NCBI GenBank assembly: GCA_003254905.1
Contig: QANU01067139.1
Coordinates: 1 to 64,000 of the forward strand
DNA from: Nissolia schottii
Lineage: Eukaryota > Streptophyta > Magnoliopsida > Fabales > Fabaceae
Reading direction: 5' to 3'
Length of the DNA stretch: 64,000 bases
Positions 23,601-35,500 of the stretch are shown here, one piece after another; within the stretch, counting starts at the first letter, position 1, and every line of letters starts with the position of its first letter. Under the pieces are notes generated by a model. That model was given only the letters and a program-made list of their open reading frames with translations, made no database searches and was not told the origin of the DNA. A program made the translations under genes and the position numbers.

Positions 23601-26478
23601 CATGTGATGGGTTAAATAGAAGGCATAGAGCACCATCTAATATATAGTTGGATAATTCGATAACCCGTTAAAATTATTGTCAGAAATTTGATGGCCCTTA
23701 TGACCCTTAAAATTATGGCCCGATAATTTGATTACTCGTCGGACCCGAGATAAAATTTTAAGATAATTCAATAACCCGTGGTGGGTTAAATAGATGGTAT
23801 GGAGGACCATCTAATATATGGTGGGATAATTCGATAACCTGTGGCGAGTTAAATAGATGGCATGGAAGACCATCTAACATATGGTGGGATTATTCGATGG
23901 CCCGTCAAATTATTGTCAGAAATTTAAATTGACCCCTATGACCCTTAAAATTATGGCGTGTGAATTTGATTACTCGTCCGATCCGAGATAAAATTGTGGG
24001 ATAAATCAATGACCGCTGGTGGGTTAAATACATGACATGGAGGATCGTGTAATATATTGTGGGATAATTCGATAACCTGTGATGCGTTAAATAGATGGCA
24101 TGGAGGACCATCTAATATATGGTGGGATAATTCGATGATCGTGAAATTATTGTCGTAAATTTAAATTGGTCCCTATGACCCTTCAATTTTTAACGAAATA
24201 ATATGATTACTCGACCGACCCGAGATAAAATTGTACGATAATTCGATGATCTGTGATAGGTTAAAAAGATGGCATGGAGGACATCTAATATATGGTGGGA
24301 TAATTCGATAACCCGTGAAATTATTGTTGGAAAATTGATGGCTCCTATGACCCTTAAAATTATGGCGAGATAATTTGATTACTCGTCCGACCCGAGATAA
24401 AATTGTGGGATAATTCAATGACTTGTGGTAAGTTAAATAGATGGCTTGGAGGATCATCTAATAGATAGTGGGATAATTCGATGACCCCCTGAAATTATTG
24501 TCGGAAATTTCATGGCCCCTCTGACCCTTGATATTATGACGAGACCCGAGATAAAATTGTGGGATAATTCGATGACCTGTGGTGGGTTAAATAGATGGCA
24601 AGGAGGACCATCTAATATATGGTACGATAATTCGATGATCTGTGATGAGTTAAAAAGATGGCATGGTGGACATCTAATATATGGTGGGATAATTCGATAA
24701 CCAGTGAAATTATTGTCAGAAAATTGATGGCTCCTATGACCCTTAAAATTATGGCGAGATAATTTGATTAATCGTCCGAACCCGAGATAAAATTGTGGGA
24801 TAATTCAATGACCTGTTGTAAGTTAAATAGATGGCATGGAGGACCATCTGATAAATTGTGGGATGATTGAATGACCTGTAGTGGGTTAAATAGATGACAT
24901 GGAGGACCATCTAATATATGGTTGGATAATTCGATAACCCGTGAAATTATTGTCAGTAATTTGATGGCCACTGTGACCTTTAAAATTATGGCTAGATAAA
25001 ATGGTGGGATAATTCAATAACCTTTTGTGGGTTAAATAGATGGCATGGAGGACCATCTAATATATGGTGGGATAATTCGATTACTCCTGAAATTATTGTT
25101 GGAAATTTGATGGCCCCTACGACCCTTGATATTATGACGAGACCCGAGATATAATTGTGGGATAATTCAATGACCTGTGGTGGGTTAAATAGATGGCATG
25201 GAGGACCATCTAATATATGGTGTGACAATTCGATAACCTGTGGTCGGTGAACAAGATGGCATAGAGGACCATCTAATATATGGTGGGATAATTCGATAAC
25301 CCGTGAAATTAATGTCAGAAATTTGATGACTCCTATGACCCTTAAAATTATGGCGAGATAATTTGATTACTCATCCGACTCGAGATAAAATTGTGGGATA
25401 ATTCAATACCTGTGGTGGGTTAAATAGATGGCATGGAGGACCATTTAATAAATTGTGGAATTGAATGACAAGTGGTGAGTTAAATAGATGGCATGGTCAT
25501 TGTGGGATAATTGAATGACCAGTGGTGGTTTAAATAGATGGCATTGAGGACCATCTAATATATGGTTGGATAATACGATAACCCGTGAAATTATTGTCGA
25601 AAATTTGATGACTCATATGACCCTTGATATTATGACGAGACCCAAGATAGAATTGTGGGATAATTCAATTACCTGTGGTCGGTTAAATAGATGGCATAGA
25701 GAATTATCTAATATATGGTGGGATAATTCGATGACCTGTGGTGGGTTAAATAAGTGGCATGGGGGACCATCTAACATATGGTACGATAATTCGATGACCT
25801 GTGGTGGGTTAAAAAGATGGCATGGAGGATCATCTAATATATGGTGGGTTAATTCGATAACCCGTGAAATTATTGTCGGAAATTTGATGGCTCCTATGAC
25901 CCTTAAAATTATGGCAAGATAAGTTGATTACTCGTCCGACCCGAAATAAAATTGTGGCATAATTCAATGGCCTGTGATGAGTTAAATAGATGGCATGGAG
26001 GACCATCTAATAAATTGTGGGATAATTGAATGACCTGTGGTGGGTTAAATAGATGACATGGAGGACCATCTAATATATAGTTGGATAATTCGATAACCAG
26101 TGAAATTATTGTCAAGAAATTTGATGGCCCCTATGACCCTTAAAATTATGGCCAGATAAAATGGTGATATAATTCCATAACCTTTGGTGGATTAAATAGA
26201 TGGCGAGGAGGACCATCTAATATATGGTGAGATAATTCGATTACCCCTGAAATTATTGTCGGAAATTTGATGGCCCATATGATGACCCTTGATATTATGA
26301 CGAGACCCGAGATAAAATTGTGAGATAATTCAATGACCTGTGGTGGGTTAATCAGATGGCATGGAGGACCATCTAATATATGGTGGGATAATTCGATGAC
26401 GTGTGGTAGATTAAAAAGATGGCATGAAGGACTATCTAATATATGGCGGGATAATTCGATAACCCGTAAAATTATTGT
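20688..26478. repeat. 5.8 kb two-module tandem array
   Basis: The array is built from two alternating modules. Module a (about 63 bp) runs from tgggataattc through ggttaaatagatggcatgg to atctaatatatgg. Module b (about 90 bp) runs from cgtgaaattattgtcgg through tatgacccttaaaattatgg to gacccgagataaaattg. One to three a-modules occur per b-module, so the larger period varies. Copies diverge by point changes and small deletions. Many ORFs cross it on both strands only because the modules repeat. It abuts minus-strand LTR sequence on the right. Confidence 0.85.
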
Positions 26479-26489
26479 TAGAACCACTT

Positions 26490-26745
26490 CAGCATACCCT
26501 CCAGGGAAACACTCAGCAACTCCAGGGAACCTTCACGAAACCCTTCAGTACCTCCTCCAGTGCCCCACTCAGCAACTCTCCACGGAACCCTCTCAGCAAC
26601 TCCTTCCAGTGCCCTACTTAGCAACTCTCCACGGAACCCTGTCAGCACCCCTTCCAGTGCCCACTCATCAACTCTCCACGAAACCCTGTCAGCACTCCTT
26701 CTAGTGCCCACTCAGCAGCTCTCCACGGAACTCTCTTAGCACCTC
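26490..26745. repeat. Minisatellite of about 60 bp units
   Basis: Four to five units carry ctcagcaactctccacggaa and ccttccagtgccc. The units alternate with small variations. It lies between the tandem array and the LTR promoter region and probably belongs to the same LTR. Confidence 0.75.
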
Positions 26746-27425
26746 CTCCACATATTCCAACAATGCACCAACAACACCAGAAACATTTCACGTCCAACAT
26801 TATATATATCATACAAAACTATTTAACACATAACACATATAATCTACCAAGATGCACGGTTTACTCACCAGTCCAGTTATATTTTCACAAAACATTTTAA
26901 TTATTTCAAACCTATACGTAGAGAATATTACATAAATTCACATAGACAGTGGAGGTCAGATTACCCTCCTCGAAACGAGTTTCTGAATCGGTAGATATGA
27001 AGAGAAAAATATCCTCTTTGCGTGGGTGTACTCATCCTATTTTTTCCGGAGTTCGGTAGCGCTTCTGCGATGTGCACGAACGGATTAGAATAATGAAAGA
27101 AAATGAACGAAGAGATGGAAATGAAGCTTCAGAAATGAAGCTCATATTTATAGGAGTGTCAGCACATGTACTGTGCTTGATATTTTTCTTTATTATTATT
27201 ATATTATTTTATTATATACATATACATATACATATATATTGTTTCTTATGTTAGGGGGATGTATGTCATATGTATATATATGTTATTATTGTTATTATAT
27301 TACAACATTATTTGTTTTATATATTATTATATTATATTATAATATATTTATCTATATATATGTATATACTTAACAGCAGTGGCCGAATGGCCACTGCTAT
27401 ATATATTATATATTATTATTATACG

Positions 27426-27463
<38 letters not shown>

Positions 27464-27956
27464 TTATAATATATATTAGGGGGATGTACATATATTTTAT
27501 TATTATTATTTTATTATTTGTTTCTTGTCCCAGGAGAGATGCACCCCGTGGTGACAATTATGAACAAGGATCCCATGATCAATTATGAACAAGGATCCCC
27601 GTCGTGATTTGTTCACAAATCGATGTCCCAAAAATGTTTCGGATATATATTTGCGATCTACAAATTTTCTCGGTTATAGTGATATGTCAGGTTAAGGTAT
27701 TCGTGACTATATTACCCGGAGGGTAATTTTCACAGATACCATAGGTGCCTATCGGGATTCCGATTTTAGACAAAATTTGGAACGGACCTCATGGCACTCC
27801 GCGAGATCAAGAAACCATCATTGGACTGGCGTTTGGAAGCAATTAATTTTTCTGAATAATTTTCTCAGTCCAAATAATCGTTCTGATTGTGCCTTTAATT
27901 AGGCAAAATTGGGGATTTATGCGAAATCTTCTTAAGGGAAAAATCGGGATGTTACA
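26746..27956 (-). mobile_element. LTR of a gypsy-like retrotransposon, minus strand, downstream end unclear
   Basis: Read on the minus strand, the element starts at 27956 with TGTAACATCCCGATTTTT, close to the start of the solo LTR at 378. It has a TATA-like cctataaatatgag at about 27143-27156. No matching TGTTACA end is visible before unit A3 resumes at 20687. The LTR is therefore either truncated within the array or includes the array and minisatellite as internal repeats. No retrotransposon proteins are seen. Confidence 0.65.
27180..27480. repeat. TA-rich simple repeats within the LTR
   Basis: Long (AT)n, (TTA)n and (CATATA)n tracts, including an uninterrupted TA run around 27430-27458. 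Confidence 0.9.
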
Positions 27957-29299
27957 TCCCACTAACTCAAATTGTTTATTGTTTTAAATTTGTGATTGAA
28001 TCACAACCATTCATATACCAAGAGGTATCGATGCCTTCATAAAAGCTTTGGGTACTGAAGAAAGAACCTTTTTCTTTTCATTTTTGGGAGCAGGAGATAT
28101 TTGGAAGCTGTTGTTGGTAGGGTTGGTAAACCTTCAGTTCTTAGGTTTATTGTCTTGACTCCTTATCTTTTAGGTATGAGTTAGTTTATGGTTTTCGGTA
28201 TCAACCTCTAGGAGTTTTGTGTTTATGTTAAGGTGCAGGAATTTACCTTTTATGGAATGAGAGGAATGGATTTGGATAGGTATAATGATCTACGCGTTGG
28301 TTTGGAGAATTTTGCTATGTTTCAATTGTTGTTTCATTGTTATCTCTTCACATTAAGTTTTCCTACCTAATTGAATGTACTTGTTTTCTGCAGCAACCAT
28401 TATGGCATTGGATTAGTTTGCTGCATAACTGGTTACATCTGTCTGGATTTTAAACCCTTTGATTTCTTGTTTTGTGTCTTCCTTTCATCCATAAGCGGTT
28501 GATTCTTGCAATCATCTTTTCAAAAATGTATGCATGGCCAGGGGCGATAAATAATGTATGAACAAGTGTTGGCATTTAGATGAAGCTGTTTGGATGTGGG
28601 AGCATTGAAGGACCTTCTGTTCTTTATGGTCATGACTTCTTAATTGTTCGAGTGTCAATTTGTTATAACTGGCTTTCAACTGTGTTAGACCTGTGTTATG
28701 TTTTTATTGAGGTCCAGGAATTTCTACATTTTTGGAGTATTTGGAGTTGGGATAGCTTGGTTCAGTTCAAGTTCTCTTGTGGTAGCGATTTTATGTATGT
28801 TGTCTCTCCTGTTAATGTTATGAGTTAGTGGAACTTCAATTGGCATTTATCATTTTTAACCTTTTGAAATCCTTAAAAGCCCGGGTACAATTAAAATTAT
28901 AAAATAAAATTTTAATATAGGGGAGACTAAATAAAAGTGGGAAAGAAAACTCTCCACCTTTACCATTCTAATATGCTTTGCTTTTCTTTGTTATTTGATA
29001 TTTAAATTGTCAAGTCACTGTTGTGGATGAGTTTGTGGCAAGATACAATATGTCCCTAGGCAGCTAGTATATATGATCATAGTTGTTAGAATCATACGGT
29101 TCGTGGTTCGAACTGTACGATTCGCTTTGATTCAGGATCTGGGTGATTCATGATTTGGGTATGATTCATAAAATGGCATTACTTTTTCTTCATGTTGCAT
29201 GCGACATTCATTACTTTAATTGACTTTTTTGTTGTGAGAAATATTTATATGCATTTATTATTAGTATATATAATTTTTTTAATTTTTACAATTATAAGT
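27957..29299 (+). repeat. Noncoding layered repeat, unit A4 and spacer
   Basis: 27957-28755 matches 11619-12425. At about 28757 it jumps to sequence matching 15796-16019, then to 16285-16380 and 16960-17095. Relative to the 10-17 kb locus it lacks the pseudogene block and the 265-bp LTR. Confidence 0.75.
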
Positions 29300-29635
29300 A
29301 GGGGTAATGACATTTATGTGGCTTTGCATGGAATTTATTCCCAATATATGGGTCAGATTGAAAAATTACGGATGTATGGGGCCTTTTTATGAAATCACTA
29401 CCCTGGGTGGCGATTTCAGACCTAAAAATAAAAAAAAAAATTAGATTTTTCGGAAATCACCACCTTAGGTGGCGTTTCAGACCTAAAATTTAAACAAAAA
29501 ATTGGATTTTTCTGAAATCACCACACAGAGTGGCAATTTCAGAAAATTCGCTCATACATCTGTAATTTTTTCCCAACCACCATATTATGGGATTAAAAAA
29601 AGTTAGCTGCCATATATATGTAAAAAATCCGCGCG
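29300..29635. repeat. Dispersed repeat with three hairpin units, copy 2
   Basis: Closely matches 6279-6615, with hairpin units at 29391-29419, 29453-29480 and 29514-29542. In the second unit one base of the right arm is lost (gtttcag). Confidence 0.75.
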
Positions 29636-29667
29636 GGTTTTTTTATTTGTATTTTTATTGATTTGAA

Positions 29668-29812
29668 ATTTTTTTTAGGTTGCCTACCCGGTATCCAAGG
29701 CTTAGCCTTGACTAATCCGGGCCGACCCGGGTCGCGCACCTGGGTATGGCGGGTGAGTCTTCCAGTGAGGATATAAGCGATACCAAGCCGCTTACCACTT
29801 GGACCAACCCCC
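29668..29812 (-). mobile_element. tRNA-derived SINE, intact, antisense
   Basis: Reverse complement of the SINE at 250-377 plus 3086-3141. The A-tail lies at the left (poly-T on plus) and the tRNA-like head (ccacttggaccaaccccc in plus orientation) at the right. It is flanked by a 13-bp duplication ttattgatttgaa (29655-29667 and 29813-29825). The paralogous segment at 6159-6171 keeps a single copy of the target and no SINE. Confidence 0.92.
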
Positions 29813-29997
29813 TTATTGATTTGAATTTTGACACGGCACAAAAGTGGGAAAAAAATAAACCGCCTTGCAGTTTTTTCGGGTCTAAGAAACTGCATTTGCT
29901 CTCTTCCCTCTCCGTTAAGACCCGCGCCTGATCGAGAAGAAAGATTGAATAGCGCTTCAGCCACGCTATCCGTCACGTGCCGCCCGTATGTGTAATT

Positions 29998-31261
29998 ATG
30001 GGCAACGTCATTGATTCATTTGCTCAGGGAATCGGATCCGCTGTTGCCAAACTCTTCACTTCTCCAATCGACTTTCTTTCCGGAAAGTCTTGCAGGTAAT
30101 TGAAAACTGTCATGATGTTATCTATTGTATACAACTTCAACCCATCGCCGCATGAATTTTTTAATTATCAAATTTTAATTTGGGGCACTTGTATATGCTT
30201 AAGGATTGTCTGTCTTTCGCTTTCCAACTTCCTTGCTTCATATGGCTTTTGGAATGTTGTTTCAGCTCAGTATGTGGACCAACATGGGATCTTGTTTGTT
30301 ACATCGAAAATTTCTGCATTGCCAATCTATTGAGACTGGCCATGGTGTTTGTTCTGCTCTATGGTGGTGAATTCTCTTACTCTTTTGTGATTTGGTCACA
30401 ATACTCCGCTCCCGTTTCTGTTATCAAGTTGTCTAACAGCAAGTTTCCGTAAACAATTTATTTAACTTCTTATGTAATGAACTTTTGAAAACTACTCAAA
30501 TAAACACTAAAAATAACTTTTTGAGAAGTGATAAGTTGTGTAATCAAATAGAACAAAAATTTAAAATACGACTTTGGACATCTAAAAAAGTTAATGAAGT
30601 CAAAAACTCTGTTATACAAATGGCCTTGAATATAACTCTAGATTGAAATATCTTCCTTTTTACTATCTGAAAGGGTGTGTTCTGTTTTCTTGCAGTTTTG
30701 TTGTTCTTCTATCTGCTACATAAATTGGGCATATTTGGATGTATTGGCCGGACCCTTTGCAAAATAGTGTGGGCGTGCTGCTCTTCTTGCTGTTGCATAT
30801 GGGAGTATGCTTGCACTTTCTTGTGTGTTAAGCTGCGCAGACTCAGGAGGAGGAGGAGGAGAAGGAGAAGGCTCATGAGGATGGGCATGAATAACAGGTT
30901 CTACTCCGCAACTGGAGAAGAAGAAGATTCTAGTGATGATGAAAGCCTTTCATATCATTTTGATCCATTACCACCAGAAATGAGCAGATCTTTTTCGTGT
31001 AGAAGGAGAGACTACAAAGGCTCCCACTTGAGGAAGTCACTGAGGCCAAGGAAGGATCATGCTGCAGTTGAAATTAGTAGTAGAAATCTTAGTTATAGAA
31101 ATAAAAGGCATCATAGTAGTGTAGATCACGGTTACACAAACAATGCCATTATTAAGCATGGCTGTTACAAAGGCACTGTACTTCATGATATCAAGGTAAC
31201 TCGTACTTCTAAGTTTGCTAGAAAAGGTATGATTAGTAGGAAAAAGATTGTTAGAAGATAG
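29998..31261 (+). CDS. Plant Cys/Arg-rich membrane-associated protein, 253 aa (function unknown)
   Basis: Three exons, 29998-30095, 30266-30363 and 30696-31261, join in frame at GT-AG introns to 253 codons plus stop. The protein starts MGNVIDSFAQGIG, and Gly2 in this context fits N-myristoylation. Exon 2 encodes SSVCGPTWDLVCYIENFC and the start of a hydrophobic segment (about residues 52-76) completed by exon 3. A Cys cluster follows (WACCSSCCC at about 86-94), then a run of Arg (KLRRLRRRRRRR) and a basic Ser-rich tail. I recall similar uncharacterised plant proteins with the same N-terminal order, but I know no function. The architecture suggests lipid-anchored or membrane attachment with a basic cytosolic tail. 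Part of its 5' flank is duplicated at 6150-6275, and a SINE lies about 190 nt upstream of the ATG. Confidence 0.85.
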
Positions 31262-31991
31262 AGATGGTAGAATAATTTTCAGAAGGTGCATATATGAACC
31301 ACTTTGTATTAGTGCTTATTGCATGTGATTTGTTAAGAGGAAAGAGAAAAACATATATCTTCTTTGCTTCTTTCTTATACATATATAATGGGAGAAAGGA
31401 TATGAAGAAGAGAAAACAACTTAATTTGACAGGTTCCCTTTCAAAAAGACTTCCTGTTGAAGTTTCTTTCTCTTCTCATGAAATCAGTGTGAGAAAAGGA
31501 TCAGCATAGCATTTTTGTTTCTTTGATCTTGATTAGAATTATGACTAGATAGTGACAGCTCTTATGTTTACTGAATTTATTTTGGTGATATATGTTGTGT
31601 GTCTCAAGAAGTTGACATACTTGTATGAATAATGTTGTGCATTAAAGGTTATGAACTGAGAATGCTAGTTGATAGCTTCAGTTTTGGAATAAGCTATATT
31701 GTAACTTATGGGTGATGTTTTGCTATTGCGTTGCACAAAAGCTGCCTTATCCAAAAAGAAAGTCCGAAGTGTATGAGGCTTATTGGTTCATTGGAATAAC
31801 CAGGAATCTGGAATACTGAGAATCATCCATGACAAAGGGTTTTTCATTACTTGACGTGGAAGTTTGGTTCATCCACAAAGAAAATCTCTTTAATATTATA
31901 TGTTTCTATTCATCCCTCAAATACCACAATCCCTTTGTCCTGTTCTCAACCCCATCAATTATCTTAAAACACATTTTCTTGCCCCCTTCAA

Positions 31992-32588
31992 ATGGAGCGT
32001 GAGGATCAGGGGAAACAACAATCTTCCCTCAAAGACCCCTACACTGAACTTGAGCAAGTTAACTATGATTTCATTCTTGCAATTAGCTTGCAAGAAGAAC
32101 AAGAGGGAAGAACTTTCACAACTCTAGCAACTATCGAAAGTGAAAGTGACTCCTCATTCGAAAATGATGATGATGGTGATTCTGATTATTTCAAAAGCCT
32201 GCAGGGCTCCGACCAGTTCCTTGAAGGCGAAGGAAGCAATTACAATGACGAAATGGAAATGGAAGAAGATGAAATCGACCCGGATGAGTTATCTTATGAA
32301 GAGTTGATTGAGTTGGGAGAGTTTATAGGAGAAGAGAAGAGAGGGCTGTCTGCCAATGAAATCTCATCATGCTTATACCCTTACACTTGCAAATCTGCTG
32401 AAAGAAGCCAGAGTGGAATTGATCGATGTGTGGTTTGTCAAGTTGAATTTGAAGAAGGTGAGAATCTTGTGGCACTTCATTGTAAGCACCCTTTTCATGC
32501 AGATTGCATAAGCACTTGGCTTCAAGTTAAGAAGGTTTGTCCAATATGTAGCAATGAAGTTTCAACTCCCAAGATGGCTAACCCTTGA
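31992..32588 (+). CDS. RING-H2 E3 ubiquitin ligase, BIG BROTHER-like, 198 aa
   Basis: A single exon of 198 codons. The C-terminal RING-H2 finger reads CVVC, then LHCKHPFHADC, then CPIC (about residues 149-190), with C-x2-C, C-x-H-x2-H-x2-C and C-x2-C spacing. Before it, DPDELSYEELIELGE and RGLS match the conserved segment ahead of the RING in the BIG BROTHER (BB/EOD1) family, whose Arabidopsis founder limits organ size. The N-terminal part is acidic (Glu/Asp runs) and includes a short TYDFILA-like region (NYDFILAISLQEE). The protein should transfer ubiquitin from an E2 to substrates; the substrates cannot be read from sequence. It is shorter than BB, so it is called BB-like and not given the symbol. 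The ATG follows a T/C-rich leader. Confidence 0.9.
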   Translation: MEREDQGKQQSSLKDPYTELEQVNYDFILAISLQEEQEGRTFTTLATIESESDSSFENDDDGDSDYFKSLQGSDQFLEGEGSNYNDEMEMEEDEIDPDELSYEELIELGEFIGEEKRGLSANEISSCLYPYTCKSAERSQSGIDRCVVCQVEFEEGENLVALHCKHPFHADCISTWLQVKKVCPICSNEVSTPKMANP

Positions 32589-35500
32589 TTATTTTAGTTT
32601 GGTATTGTAAATTAACATGATGTGTACAAAAATTACTGAAAATCTGCATTGGAATAAATTGTAGTTAAGAAAATAAATGTTTTCTGGTATCAGAAGCTTT
32701 GGATCGTGTTACCAACTATCACAGAAAAATATTATATGCCCCATTGTCATCAATACATTTGGTTTATAACTTTCATCCCTTTATTTTCCTTAAAAAATTA
32801 AACTAATGTTTGGTAATGTAAATATGTTCCAGTTCTGAATTCATTCTAAAAAATTACAATCCGCATTGCTTGAAGTTCAAATAAAATATCAATTCTTTGG
32901 CACCATAATGACAAACTGTTGTGATTGTAATCTATACTTTTTAAAAAATAAAAAAAAAATTGACAATCTTTGAGATTTTCAACAATGTCTCAATCTTACT
33001 ATGAGGGTACTGTTATCAGTAAATTCCAAAATTGTAGGACCAACATATCTTGCTTTTCTACGTTTGATGGAATGTAAAGATTGGAAGGTTCATAGCTGTT
33101 TCTTTGGAGGCTGTCACGCTGCAACTTGCACAAAAGCTTCATATCTCACTGTTATTTTGTGCATGCAAGTGTTGGCCTAATCAGAGAACATTGAAGATTG
33201 ATCTTCAAATGAATAATGACATAGGATAACTTTTGTTTCAACTAATAAAAAAATTGATTAAAAAATTAATTATTTTGATATAAAACAAGAAGTTTTTTAA
33301 AAAAAATTTAAGAAGTTATTTTGTTTAACTTAATCAAAAAAATTGAGATTCAAATTATTTTAAAAATTTATGCAAATATATACAGTTGATTATTAAAAAA
33401 AAGTGAATATTTTGACAAATAAGATAAAACAAACACATTTAATATTGAGCATATTAAATGTAATGAAAGTGAGTCCCCCTACCGAGAGGTTATTAAGATC
33501 TCAATTAAAGCTTAAAATCTTACCTTTGTGATTTTGAAGAGGTTAGTTGATGTCATTATTATCAATTAGATTTAACGATCTTACGATTTAAATTGTGTTA
33601 CGATCTTACGTTTGAAGTTTTTATTTTATTATTTCAATCTTATGTAAGATCTCAATTTTATCAAACCTTATCCAACACAAACAAACATAAAATATCAAAT
33701 TGTTAAAAGTCTCTTGAAAATTTTTCACATAAACACAAATTTAATAACTCATATTTAGACACACGTGTGATAAAAATAAGATCTATTAATATACTATTAT
33801 TTAAAATATATTGACCGCATAACTTTGTGTAAGTGTGTTTAGGTACGAGATGTTAAATTTGTGTTTATCTTATAATCTTTGCCGAATCTAAGCTCTCAGA
33901 AGTATGCAGTTGCAATATGAAAAAGAGCATCAGCCGCGTGATTCGCTTATTGGAAAGATTAACAAAAGCATCCATACGTGGATGGAGCAAGTGCAAGTAT
34001 TTTTATCATCTATCAGTGACTAGGATAGAACAAGTTCTAATCATAAAACGACAAGACAGATTAAATGCGTAAACTGAGGAATTTCAGAGATGGCATGCAT
34101 TCATCCAATAGACGGCTGAAATTTTGACTAATTATAAAAACCTCTGCGGCTGTAAAGCGATTAAATGGCTAATTAAATATTGATTAGTGATTATTTTTTT
34201 TATGCATATTATTTATAAATTATGAAGTACTAACTTAACTTTTTTGTGATAGATTTTTTTTTTGTGGAAGATCATCTCTTTCAAAAATTCAAAATAAGAG
34301 GTAAAAATAATTAAATAGTTTTATGTGTTTTTTTTTAGAATTTTAATGTTTTATTTGAATTGTTAATATCCTACATGTCATGCATAATTAGTATTACCAA
34401 AATTGATTAATCGTAAATGTGCACCGCGACCACACTTTGAGAAGGTCAATTATTAAAAAGACCTTTAACCAATCAGTACTCTTTAGTTTGAAAATATATG
34501 AGTGATTCTTCACATGCAAAAATGGATCTAATTCAAGTACTACAATGTAGATTATTAGTTCTAATTCATCTAAAAGCTAAAATTGCAATACTAAAACCGG
34601 TGCTGTGGAATATAGAATATTCGAATGAGAAAATAAGACTTTTTTATGGCGGCTACCATTATTTTCTTCGTGTCTTTTTAAAAATTCTAAATTGTTTGCT
34701 TTTGGTGAATTCAATTGTGCATTTGACGGTAGATAAAAGTTCTTATCTAGCCGCCCCTAGCATGACGCTTTTGTCAACATGTTTCTCATTAATTAGGGCC
34801 GAAACACAGAAGCATGAACGTGTTCAATTCATGTAGACAATAATATTGTCCCTTCAATAAACTTGAAAAAGGAAACTCTAATTAAAAGGTCAATCCAACC
34901 CACTATATAGCTTTACACGTACGGCAAGTTCACTGGGGTTTTGTAGTGTTTAAGATTGCTCTAGAGAAATTATTGAATACGCACGCCTTTAAATCATAAT
35001 AAAAATGACTCTTATTTATGTATAGATCTTACTAATTTTATCGTGAATGCGTGTAAATATATAGTAGTGTATTTATTTAGGGTTTACTACTTCATTTTCC
35101 CACTTTTATATATCACGTTTCACCTAAAACTTTGTCTAAAATTAGTTATTTGATTAGATTAAAAAAATATTAATTATTATATTTTTTATTATGTAATTAT
35201 GAACTTTCTACTCTGTATTAATTGCATTACAATTTTTATAAAGATAATTTAGTCTAAACATTTGATTTTTTTTAAGTATGGACAAATTAATTCTATATAT
35301 ATTTGTCAAAATTGACATATAAAAAATGATGAAAGTAGTAATAAATAAAACTTTATTAGTGCAAGAACTTTATTAATACAATGTCTCACAGCCAAATGAG
35401 TACATAAGACATGTCTAAAAGAATTCTCTTGATTGTACCCAAGGATACTATTGCCTTTTTATGCCTCGAATAATCTTAGCTTTGGTTCAAAGATGAAGCC

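Noticed and set aside
20688..26478. Many ORFs of 60-120 codons on both strands suggesting a repeat-protein gene
   Set aside because: They follow the module period in several frames, have no domain, and start and stop at random changes between repeat copies. They are a by-product of stop-poor tandem repeats.
29593..29976. 127-codon minus ORF across the SINE
   Set aside because: It spans the antisense SINE and the promoter flank of the 29998 gene and has no homologous domain.
34498..34836. 112-codon plus ORF in the 32.6-39.0 kb region
   Set aside because: Irregular composition, no domain, no plausible splice partners.
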